Shown one piece after another: positions 14,651 to 19,849 of a stretch of DNA of 19,849 bases. The notes under the pieces are model-generated. The model saw nothing but the letters and a program-made list of their open reading frames with translations, was not told the DNA's origin and made no database searches. Origin of the DNA: Bacillota bacterium (GTDB lineage: Bacteria > Bacillota > Clostridia > Christensenellales > CAG-138); the NCBI GenBank assembly GCA_023451115.1, contig JAEXFV010000023.1, positions 1-19,849 of the forward strand, read 5' to 3'. A program made the position numbers and the translations under genes. Position 1 is the stretch's first letter. Each line of letters begins with the position of its first letter.

Positions 14651-15553
14651 ATGGATCATACTCATCAATATATCGCATCCTCCCTGGAATTGCATTTGTT
14701 CTTTGCGAGAATTATGAAAGAACACGCGCTGTTCCTGGAGGCTGGCTTTACACCGGTAAATACATCGTTCGCACAGGAAGCGGACCAACTTAAGATGCAA
14801 TTTGAAGCATTGCTGCTTGAGGCTGTTCGTTTGGCAAATGGCCTTATTCGCCCTAAGGTATTGCGTTCAGGGGAGATCGTAACGGAATTTACCGCTAAGG
14901 CAGAGCAGCAAACGCAGCGCCTCACCGGCATTGCAATTAACCAAGAGATCACAGCGCTGGAAACAGCACTCACCGGTGGCGCCGATGTTTGCCCCAGACC
15001 AGAGCTCGTACGCCAGGTAAGGCAGATAAACCAGATTGCACTCCGGCTTGTGGGAAGGCTGATTCATTTAAAGGAGCGTATCATTGCTGCTGTGGCCGAA
15101 TGCCAGATGTTTACCATGAATTATCCATTGCTGGTAAAACATATTTTGCGCGAAGCCAGGTTATATCAAAGCTATCTCATGCAATTGGAAGGCGGGGGAG
15201 CATTACCGGATCGCTTCATGCGGCAAACGGAACAATTCTGGAATCAGATTATGATGGAGCATGCCCTGTTTATTCGGGGGCTTCTGGATCCTACGGAAGA
15301 AGCACTCATCAAAGCCTCGGATGATTTTGCCAAGGACTATAGCAGGCTGCTGGCAACGTCTAATATGCGTAACACACTGGCAACACGGGAGCAGACCGAC
15401 AGCGCTTTGCGCGAGACGTTGCGGTTCCGTGACTTTAAAGCGGCAGGTGCGAAAGGGATTATCAATTGCGACATACAGTCTGTGATTTTGCCTTTGCTGG
15501 CTGACCACGTGCTGCGAGAGGCAAATCACTATATCCGATTGCTAAGTGAATGA
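14651..15553 (+). CDS. DUF2935 protein, two-domain metal-binding helical bundle
   Basis: 300 residues; ATG 14651 with AAAGGAGG 8 bp upstream (an out-of-frame ATG at 14647 is bypassed). All-helical, with two homologous halves. Half 1 has E13 and E24-H25 (SLELHLFFARIMKEHALF) plus H164-x3-E168. Half 2 has E194 and E203-H204 (TEQFWNQIMMEHALF) plus H286-x3-E290. Paired Glu/His ligands on four helices are what a ferritin-like or hemerythrin-like di-metal site needs; this reading is inference. The family is common in Bacillota and has no agreed function. It is divergent from the multicopper oxidase and shares its regulatory region, so a joint role in metal or oxygen handling, perhaps in the spore, is suggested. 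Confidence 0.87.
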   Translation: MDHTHQYIASSLELHLFFARIMKEHALFLEAGFTPVNTSFAQEADQLKMQFEALLLEAVRLANGLIRPKVLRSGEIVTEFTAKAEQQTQRLTGIAINQEITALETALTGGADVCPRPELVRQVRQINQIALRLVGRLIHLKERIIAAVAECQMFTMNYPLLVKHILREARLYQSYLMQLEGGGALPDRFMRQTEQFWNQIMMEHALFIRGLLDPTEEALIKASDDFAKDYSRLLATSNMRNTLATREQTDSALRETLRFRDFKAAGAKGIINCDIQSVILPLLADHVLREANHYIRLLSE

Positions 15554-15884
15554 GCAGGCGGTTAGTGAACCGAAAAGTGAGTGGAAGAGCGCGGAACGTC
15601 TGTCCTGCCTGTATATTGCATGCCCCATTGTCCAACCTCATATCGGGGTAAATGCCCGCGATGCATTCAGATTTGAACAAAAGGTCATGAAACATGACTT
15701 TCCGGATAACAGCTTGGTGTATGAGTCGCAGAGAAAAACATGCTGGGCTGTAAAAAACGGCGGACAGGCGTTTTGCAGGAACGAATAGCAGAAATAATGA
15801 AACAAACCGAACAAATGATGGAACTTACAAAAACATTTTTAACACAGCATTGAAAACTTCGGGGCCTATGGAAACCGTTGACAT
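15554..15884. other. 331-bp gap without a convincing gene
   Basis: Contains a 5-bp hairpin just after the DUF2935 stop (CGGTT-AGTG-AACCG, 15559-15572) and two overlapping short open frames on the plus strand. One is 15546-15788, up to 80 codons, with a possible internal ATG 15687 after AAAAGG. The other is 15740-15853, 37 codons, Lys/Gln/Glu-rich and helical in character (ERIAEIMKQTEQMMELTKTF). Neither matches a family I know nor has a good ribosome site. They could be the two frames of one decayed gene. Confidence 0.35.
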
Positions 15885-15903
15885 ATTTTGCTATAATCAA
15901 AAT
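15885..15903 (+). promoter_or_regulatory. yaaA promoter with overlapping inverted repeat
   Basis: Extended -10 TGCTATAAT (15889-15897) inside a perfect inverted repeat ATTTTG-N7-CAAAAT (15885-15903). The palindrome is centred on the -10, where a repressor would block polymerase. A TTGACA at 15878-15883 is only 8 bp upstream, too close to act as its -35. The transcript would start about 35 bp before yaaA. Confidence 0.55.
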
Positions 15904-15937
15904 AGAGCATATATAAATACATCCCCGGGGGTCTGAT

Positions 15938-16687
15938 ATGCGAATCTTAATTTCTCCCGCAAAAAAGATGAAGGCGGATAACGAGTTTTTGCCGCATACG
16001 GCGCTTCCTCGATTTCTTTCAGAAGCGGAAGCGATACAGCGTTCTCTGCGGGCCATGACGAACGCTGAGTTGCAAAAGCTTTGGAAATGCAACGACGCAA
16101 TTGCCAAGGTGAATACGGAAAGATTGCGTTCCACGGACTTGAAATGCAATCTTTCCCCTGCTATTTTTGCTTATGAAGGCATTCAGTACCAGCACATTGC
16201 GCCGGCTATATTGGAAAATTTCCACTTGAGGTTTGTTCAAGAACATTTGCGAATTTTGTCGGGCTTATATGGTTTATTGCGTCCCTTTGACGGCGTTGTT
16301 CCTTATCGCCTTGAAATGCAGGCAAGGCTTTCCGTGAATGGAAAGAAAAATTTATATGATTTCTGGGGCGATAAGCTGGCAAATCAGCTCGCCTGTGAAA
16401 CAGACTTCATACTTAACCTTGCGTCCCGTGAATACAGCAAAGCTGTTTTGCCCTATTTGCCAGAGAGCGTAAGGGTGCTTACCTGTACATTTGGAGAGCG
16501 GAAAGAGGATACTGTAATTGAAAAAGGAACCCTTTGCAAGATTGCAAGAGGGGGTATGGTACGATTTTTGGCGCAGCGGAATATCACAGATGCGGAAGAT
16601 TTAAAATGCTTTTGCGACTTTGGTTATCAATATGATGAGCATTTTTCTAGGCCAGATCATTATGTTTTTACCATGAGCAGCAAATAA
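15938..16687 (+). CDS. yaaA: Peroxide stress protein YaaA (UPF0246/DUF328)
   Basis: 249 residues, full length for the family. ATG 15938 with a weak GGGGGT site. Hallmarks: N-terminal MRILISPAKKM, YEGIQYQ near residue 80, SGLYGLLRPFDGVVPYRLEM (about 108-127), the YDFWG motif, and a C-terminal RG-MVRFLAQ segment. In Escherichia coli the homologue is OxyR-induced and lowers free intracellular iron during H2O2 stress, and the fold binds DNA. Here it sits between the metal-protein pair and a peroxiredoxin, which fits a stress role. No PerR or OxyR gene is in the window. Confidence 0.93.
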   Translation: MRILISPAKKMKADNEFLPHTALPRFLSEAEAIQRSLRAMTNAELQKLWKCNDAIAKVNTERLRSTDLKCNLSPAIFAYEGIQYQHIAPAILENFHLRFVQEHLRILSGLYGLLRPFDGVVPYRLEMQARLSVNGKKNLYDFWGDKLANQLACETDFILNLASREYSKAVLPYLPESVRVLTCTFGERKEDTVIEKGTLCKIARGGMVRFLAQRNITDAEDLKCFCDFGYQYDEHFSRPDHYVFTMSSK

Positions 16688-16738
16688 CATGTAAAAATAT
16701 GGAGAAACAGAGCTTATTTTAAGATAGAATAGGCGGCC

Positions 16739-16761
16739 ATAAGACACTATAGTATCCTTAT
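16739..16761 (+). promoter_or_regulatory. Candidate promoter/operator of the peroxiredoxin gene
   Basis: TATAGT (16748-16753) lies in the palindrome ACTATAGT, flanked by ATAAG (16739-16743) and CTTAT (16757-16761) in inverted orientation. The -35 is poor. The 98-bp gap after yaaA and absence of an obvious terminator leave room for both read-through and a separate start. Confidence 0.35.
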
Positions 16762-16785
16762 CAGGAGAAGAACAGGAGGTTTCCA

Positions 16786-17244
16786 ATGTTAAAAGAGGGC
16801 ACAAAAGCGCCAAACTTCACCTTGCCGGATCAGAACGGCGATATGGTATCCCTGTCAGATTTTATTGGCAAAAAAGTAGTATTATATTTTTATCCCAGGG
16901 ATAATACGCCCGGCTGCACACGGCAGGCCTGCGCCTTTGCTGCGAATTATCAGGCGTTTCAATCCAAGGATATGGTTGTGATTGGTATTAGCAAGGATAG
17001 CACCGCATCCCACCGAAAATTTGCAGAGAAGAACAATTTGCCCTTTATCCTTATTTCTGATCCCGAGCGGGTCGCTATTGAGGCTTATGATGTATGGCAG
17101 GAAAAGAAGCTCTATGGAAAAGTGAGCATGGGCGTTGTGCGCAGCACCTACATCATAGATGAAAGCGGTATGATCCAAAAGGCTATGGAAAAAGTCAAGC
17201 CGGATACCAATGCATCAGAAATATTAAAGTGGTTGGAGGGATAA
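16786..17244 (+). CDS. bcp: Thioredoxin-dependent peroxiredoxin, Bcp/PrxQ type
   Basis: 152 residues; ATG 16786 after AACAGGAGGT. Thioredoxin-fold AhpC/TSA family protein with the Bcp signature: YFYPRDNTPGCTRQAC, in which C44 is the peroxidatic cysteine and C49, five residues later, the resolving cysteine, giving an intramolecular disulfide. The conserved SKDS and the YG-x9-R-x-T-(Y/F)-I-I region are also present. Reduces H2O2 and organic hydroperoxides in the cytoplasm using thioredoxin. Lies 98 bp behind yaaA in the same direction. A weak hairpin (GATACC/GGTATC, 17254-17280) follows, without a T-run. Confidence 0.94.
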   Translation: MLKEGTKAPNFTLPDQNGDMVSLSDFIGKKVVLYFYPRDNTPGCTRQACAFAANYQAFQSKDMVVIGISKDSTASHRKFAEKNNLPFILISDPERVAIEAYDVWQEKKLYGKVSMGVVRSTYIIDESGMIQKAMEKVKPDTNASEILKWLEG

Positions 17245-17324
17245 GGGCTATCGGATACCCATAAGAACAACATAGGTATCGTAAAGCTGCCTGTATCGAT
17301 AGTGCGTGTATTGCAGGTGATGGG

Positions 17325-17414
17325 ATGGACAGTTGGCATCACATCAAGAAATTCCTACTTGCGTTCTTCGTTGCAATAGCTATTCCTCCAGGCTGCTTTA
17401 TGCAATTGTACTAA
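17325..17414 (+). CDS. Candidate peptide pheromone precursor (AgrD-like micro-ORF)
   Basis: 29 codons, ATG 17325 to TAA 17414. The ribosome site is good: GCAGGTGAT (17313-17321) matches 8 of 9 bases of GGAGGTGAT at correct spacing. The peptide has a polar, basic start (MDSWHHIKK), a hydrophobic run (FLLAFFVAIAI), then PPGCFMQLY at the C-terminus. This is the layout of AgrD propeptides: an amphipathic leader followed by a Cys with four or five mostly hydrophobic residues that could close a thiolactone ring. It lacks the acidic C-terminal recognition tail of staphylococcal AgrD. Its position, 238 bp before a LytTR/GHKL two-component pair, supports a signalling role. Alternatives are a small membrane peptide, a lipopeptide, or chance. 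No AgrB is seen. Confidence 0.4.
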   Translation: MDSWHHIKKFLLAFFVAIAIPPGCFMQLY

Positions 17415-17457
17415 TTTTTGTGTAAACCCTGTTTTGAGCTTAAGGAGATGTAGCAAC

Positions 17458-17491
17458 AACGGGGCCGGGCAGAGTGAAAAAACGGCCCGTT
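17458..17491 (+). other. Stem-loop between the micro-ORF and the response regulator
   Basis: AACGGG-(G)-CCG pairs with CGGCCCGTT across a single bulged G, with an A-rich loop. No T-run follows, so it is a transcript structure or a pair of inverted regulator half-sites rather than a terminator. Nearby 17524-17533 is the palindrome CTGAATTCAG. Confidence 0.4.
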
Positions 17492-17553
17492 CAGGCGAGA
17501 CACTCGGATATTCGCATAAATATCTGAATTCAGAAAAGAAACTGCTTTCTATA

Positions 17554-17592
17554 GAGGGCTGCCACGGAATGGTGGCGGCTCTCATTTTATTA
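17554..17592 (+). terminator. Intrinsic terminator upstream of the response-regulator gene
   Basis: GAGGGCTGCCAC (17554-17565) pairs with GTGGCGGCTCTC (17572-17583), 12 bp with two G-T pairs, around GGAATG, then ATTTTATTATA. There is no recognised gene between bcp and this point apart from the micro-ORF at 17325, so the terminator implies a short transcript from that region. Confidence 0.8.
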
Positions 17593-17604
17593 TAGGGAAG
17601 AAGG

Positions 17605-17634
17605 TCGACACGGCTTAAGGGTATGAGGTAATAT
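17605..17634 (+). promoter_or_regulatory. Candidate promoter of the two-component operon
   Basis: TCGACA (17605-17610, 5/6), 18-bp spacer, TAATAT (17629-17634, 4/6). It would start transcription almost at the ribosome site (GAGGTG, 17641-17646), leaving a very short leader, so the assignment is tentative. Confidence 0.3.
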
Positions 17635-17652
17635 ATAAGCGAGGTGATGGAT

Positions 17653-18387
17653 GTGCTGCATATCGCAATTTGCGATGATGATATTGAAAATTTGAGTGCC
17701 GTAATCGAATTGGTGAATGAATATCGTGCAGAACAAAACAGGGCGCTGCATTACGTTGCTTTTGAAAGCCCGTTTGAATTGATTACGGCAATCGAGAAAG
17801 GCCTGCGCTTTGATATGCTGCTGCTGGATGTGGTTATGCCCGGATTAAATGGGATTGAGGCCGCGAGGGAAATCAGAGAATATGATACCAATGTGCGTAT
17901 CATCTTTCTCACCAACTCGTCGGAATTTGCCGTGCAGTCCTACGCAGTGGGAGCATATTTTTATCAATTGAAACCCATCTGGCGGGAGAGCTTTTTTCGC
18001 CTGATGGACATGGTATTCTCCGAATATGCCCGGGAGCAGACGGACAGTATCATCATGAAATGTAAAATGGGTATCACGCGCATCCCGCTTCGTACGTTAG
18101 AATACTGCGAAGTAATCAATAAAACGGTGATCTTTCATCTGGAAAATGGCAAGGCGTTGGAAAGCATGGGGAACATGGCGGATGTGAGCGAAAAGCTTCT
18201 GCAATATGAAGCGTTTATACGGCCACACCGCTCATATGTGGTCAATATGGATTATATTGAGAGCATATCCTATCGCGCTATCATAATGGCCTGCCTTGCA
18301 GAGATACCGATCCCCAGGGGAAAATACGAGGAAATAAAGAACGCTTTTTTGCGCCATGCCTTCCAAGAAACGGAGGAAAAGGCTTGA
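17653..18387 (+). CDS. LytTR-family response regulator (AgrA/VirR type)
   Basis: 244 residues from GTG 17653, chosen because GAGGTG (17641-17646) lies 6 bp upstream; the in-frame ATG 17647 would abut it. Receiver domain (1-about 120) with the acidic pocket DDD (8-10), phospho-acceptor D59 in LLLLDVVMPG and the KP motif after a Q-L. LytTR DNA-binding domain (about 135-235) with IPLRTLEYCEVINKTVIFH, F-I-R-P-H-R-S-Y-V-V-N and a closing IPIPRGKY. Binds DNA when phosphorylated by the downstream kinase, typically at direct repeats upstream of exported-peptide or virulence genes. Overlaps the kinase start by 4 bp (TTGA), so the two are translationally coupled. Confidence 0.94.
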   Translation: MLHIAICDDDIENLSAVIELVNEYRAEQNRALHYVAFESPFELITAIEKGLRFDMLLLDVVMPGLNGIEAAREIREYDTNVRIIFLTNSSEFAVQSYAVGAYFYQLKPIWRESFFRLMDMVFSEYAREQTDSIIMKCKMGITRIPLRTLEYCEVINKTVIFHLENGKALESMGNMADVSEKLLQYEAFIRPHRSYVVNMDYIESISYRAIIMACLAEIPIPRGKYEEIKNAFLRHAFQETEEKA

Positions 18388-19646
18388 TTGACATATTAAA
18401 TTATATTGCCGTTTGTATCTATGGCTGCGTATTGTCTGCAACCTTTTGCGATATGGGTAAAACGGCCAGAAGCCGTTGGACCATCGTGGGGATCACCGCG
18501 GCAATGCTAGCGATACAGGGGGGCGTTTTGATTGTTTTTGAAGTGGAAGTTCTGCGGGCTTGGTATCCACTGATTACCCACCTGCCGCTGATTTTATCCC
18601 TTTGGATATGTCATAAACGGCTCATATGGTCATTCGGCTCCGTTATGACGGCGTATCTTTGCTGCCAGCTGCGCCGCTGGTTTGGATTGCTGATCGTGGC
18701 GGTGGCGGGCGGGGGAGATAGGACGCTTGACGTGGTGGAGCTGGTACTTACCCTGCCTTTGCTCGCGCTGCTGGTACGCTTTGTGGCTCCGCCAGTAAGC
18801 CGATTTGGAGAACAGGCTACATCTGCACAATATTCGTTTCTCCTGATACCAACAATTTATTATTTATTCGATTATGTGGCGATCGTCTACACAGACTGGC
18901 TTTATAGTGGCGTAGCCGCCGTGGTGGAGTTCATGCCCTTTGTTTGCTGTGCTGCCTATCTGTGGTATGTGCTGTATATATCGGAAAAGGAAAAGGAGCA
19001 CCTTTTGCTCACGGCGGATCGAAATAATTTGAATTTACAAATCACACAGTCTGTGCGGGAATTATCAGCGCTGCGGGAATCCCAACAGCAAGCGGCAGCA
19101 TATCGCCATGACCTGCACCACCATTTACAGTATCTTTCCGCATGCATTGAAAACGGGGAACTCCCTAAGGCGCAGGCGTATATCCATGATATCAATGAAG
19201 AGATCGCGGCACAGAAAGTTGTTCCTTATTGCGAGAACGAAGCGGTTAACCTTATGTTATCTTCCTATGCCGCCCGTGCGGCTCAGGCTGGGGTGGAAAT
19301 GGACATTCAGGTGACGTTTGCCCCTATTCTCGGAGTAGCCACGAGCGACTTATGTGTGGTGCTGGGAAACGGCCTGGAAAACGCACTGCATGCCTGCACC
19401 GGGTTGCCTGCGGGAAAAATGAAGAAACGCATTCAGGTACGGGGACACGAGAAGGGTGGAAAAATATTAATCCAAATCATCAATCCCTGCGCCGGTGAAG
19501 TCCACTTTGAAAATAGCCTGCCAACCGCAACCCAACAGGGACATGGTATTGGGGTGCGCAGCATCCAGGCCATTGCCAAGCGATATGGTGGGCTGTGCTC
19601 ATTTCAAGTTGACAACGGCAATTTTATATTGCGTATTTTTCTGTGA
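18384..19646 (+). CDS. GHKL sensor histidine kinase (AgrC/VirS-like)
   Basis: 420 residues from TTG 18384, with GGAGG 7 bp upstream, and the start overlapping the regulator stop. Multi-helix membrane sensor region (about 1-200, six or seven predicted segments) without a large extracellular domain, as in peptide-sensing AgrC. Then a coiled-coil linker (200-238), the H-box YRHDLHHHLQYL with H242 as phospho-acceptor, N-box GNGLENALHAC (327-336) and G-box GHGIGV (385-390). Belongs to the SpoOB-type/HATPase_c_5 group. It autophosphorylates and passes phosphate to the regulator. The input signal is unknown; the micro-ORF peptide at 17325 is a candidate. Confidence 0.94.
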   Translation: MIDILNYIAVCIYGCVLSATFCDMGKTARSRWTIVGITAAMLAIQGGVLIVFEVEVLRAWYPLITHLPLILSLWICHKRLIWSFGSVMTAYLCCQLRRWFGLLIVAVAGGGDRTLDVVELVLTLPLLALLVRFVAPPVSRFGEQATSAQYSFLLIPTIYYLFDYVAIVYTDWLYSGVAAVVEFMPFVCCAAYLWYVLYISEKEKEHLLLTADRNNLNLQITQSVRELSALRESQQQAAAYRHDLHHHLQYLSACIENGELPKAQAYIHDINEEIAAQKVVPYCENEAVNLMLSSYAARAAQAGVEMDIQVTFAPILGVATSDLCVVLGNGLENALHACTGLPAGKMKKRIQVRGHEKGGKILIQIINPCAGEVHFENSLPTATQQGHGIGVRSIQAIAKRYGGLCSFQVDNGNFILRIFL

Positions 19647-19670
19647 ACATTGCACCGGCAAAGCCGCACA

Positions 19671-19735
19671 GCCCATTCATATGGGCATATGCAAATATGC
19701 AGGGGGTATTGAGCAGATTTTGCTTATGCTCGTTT
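19671..19735 (+). other. Cluster of hairpins after the kinase gene; possible terminator
   Basis: Three stem-loops in a row: GCCCAT-TCAT-ATGGGC (19671-19686), GCATAT-GCAA-ATATGC (19685-19700, sharing two bases with the first), and GAGCA...TGCTC (about 19711-19731) followed by GTTTGTTGT. The last could end transcription from either side, as expected between convergent genes. Weak T-run. Confidence 0.4.
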
Positions 19736-19749
19736 GTTGTGCATGGGTT

Positions 19750-19849
19750 TTATGTATCGCCGCCGATTGTTATCAACACCGCGAGTATCGTACCCGAATA
19801 CGAGATGCTCAGAGAAACGTCGCCCTTTTTGAGCATCGTTCCCACGGAT
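19750..19849 (-). CDS. Probable 3' end of a convergent gene, unidentified
   Basis: Minus-strand frame open from the window edge to TAA at 19750-19752: 32 codons with a plausible codon pattern (about two-thirds G/C at third positions) ending in a mixed polar and hydrophobic tail (KKGDVSLSISY, then GTILAVLITIGGDT). No family recognised. Two plus-strand frames are also open here, one overlapping the kinase stop as GTGA at 19643, but neither has a ribosome site and both run through the hairpin cluster; the convergent reading is preferred, weakly. Confidence 0.35.
   Translation of the reverse strand, partial: SVGTMLKKGDVSLSISYSGTILAVLITIGGDT

Noticed and set aside
15878..15897. TTGACA plus TATAAT read as a normal sigma-A promoter before yaaA
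   Set aside because: The spacer is only 8 bp; the promoter is better read as an extended -10 without that -35.
15685..16149. 154-codon minus-strand frame opposite yaaA's 5' part
   Set aside because: Overlaps a well-identified gene on the other strand; Ser/Cys/Ile-rich shadow without family features.
17458..17491. LytTR-type direct repeats at the AACGGG/CCCGTT stem
   Set aside because: The half-sites are inverted rather than direct, and each misses part of the LytTR consensus.
17241..17592. T-box or known riboswitch ahead of the regulator gene
   Set aside because: No T-box core (GGNACCGCG-like) and no conserved riboswitch motif seen; only generic hairpins.

Overview
The window reads as chromosome of an anaerobic, endospore-forming member of the Clostridia (Bacillota). 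Evidence: a GerW/YtfJ spore protein beside a D-Ala-D-Ala carboxypeptidase, an ion-pumping oxaloacetate decarboxylase operon, strong GGAGG-type ribosome sites, several TTG/GTG starts, and mixed base composition. No genus can be named from sequence alone. There are no rRNA or tRNA genes, IS elements, phage genes or CRISPR arrays.

Layout. (1) 1-3970, + strand: envelope/spore block: 3' part of a class B penicillin-binding protein, a terminator hairpin, a DUF2953 membrane protein, gerW/ytfJ, a DacF-type carboxypeptidase and an RluB-type pseudouridine synthase, closed by a terminator at 4002-4038. (2) 4132-7797, + strand: a self-contained decarboxylase operon (extended -10 promoter; gamma, biotin carrier, beta and alpha subunits; terminator). 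The gamma subunit carries a duplicated C-terminal motif, and the alpha subunit has lost its biotin domain to a separate carrier protein. (3) 7897-8486: pgsA. (4) 8591-10486, - strand: a SAM methyltransferase and a lone amino-acid-binding lipoprotein, with a small or degenerate ORF divergent from it. (5) 10804-17244: a metal/oxygen-handling neighbourhood. A 1,224-residue six-domain multicopper oxidase (- strand) faces a two-domain DUF2935 metal-helix protein (+ strand) across a 172-bp divergent promoter region, followed by yaaA and a Bcp-type peroxiredoxin. (6) 17245-19646: a LytTR response regulator and GHKL histidine kinase, preceded by a 29-codon ORF with a good ribosome site whose product resembles a cyclic-peptide pheromone precursor (AgrD-like). 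The last 200 bp contain hairpins and probably the 3' end of a convergent gene.

How the genes may work together: block 2 would turn oxaloacetate decarboxylation into a sodium gradient. Block 5 looks like defence or metal oxidation: the oxidase has one complete set of blue-copper and trinuclear copper ligands, placed in domains 2 and 3 rather than in the first and last domains as in ceruloplasmin. The large size resembles the MnxG manganese oxidase of Bacillus spores, but the substrate is unknown. Block 6 is a candidate cell-density signalling unit in which the maturation protease (AgrB) is not visible.

The most novel-looking items are the permuted oxidase paired with DUF2935 and the unannotated pheromone-like micro-ORF at 17325-17414.
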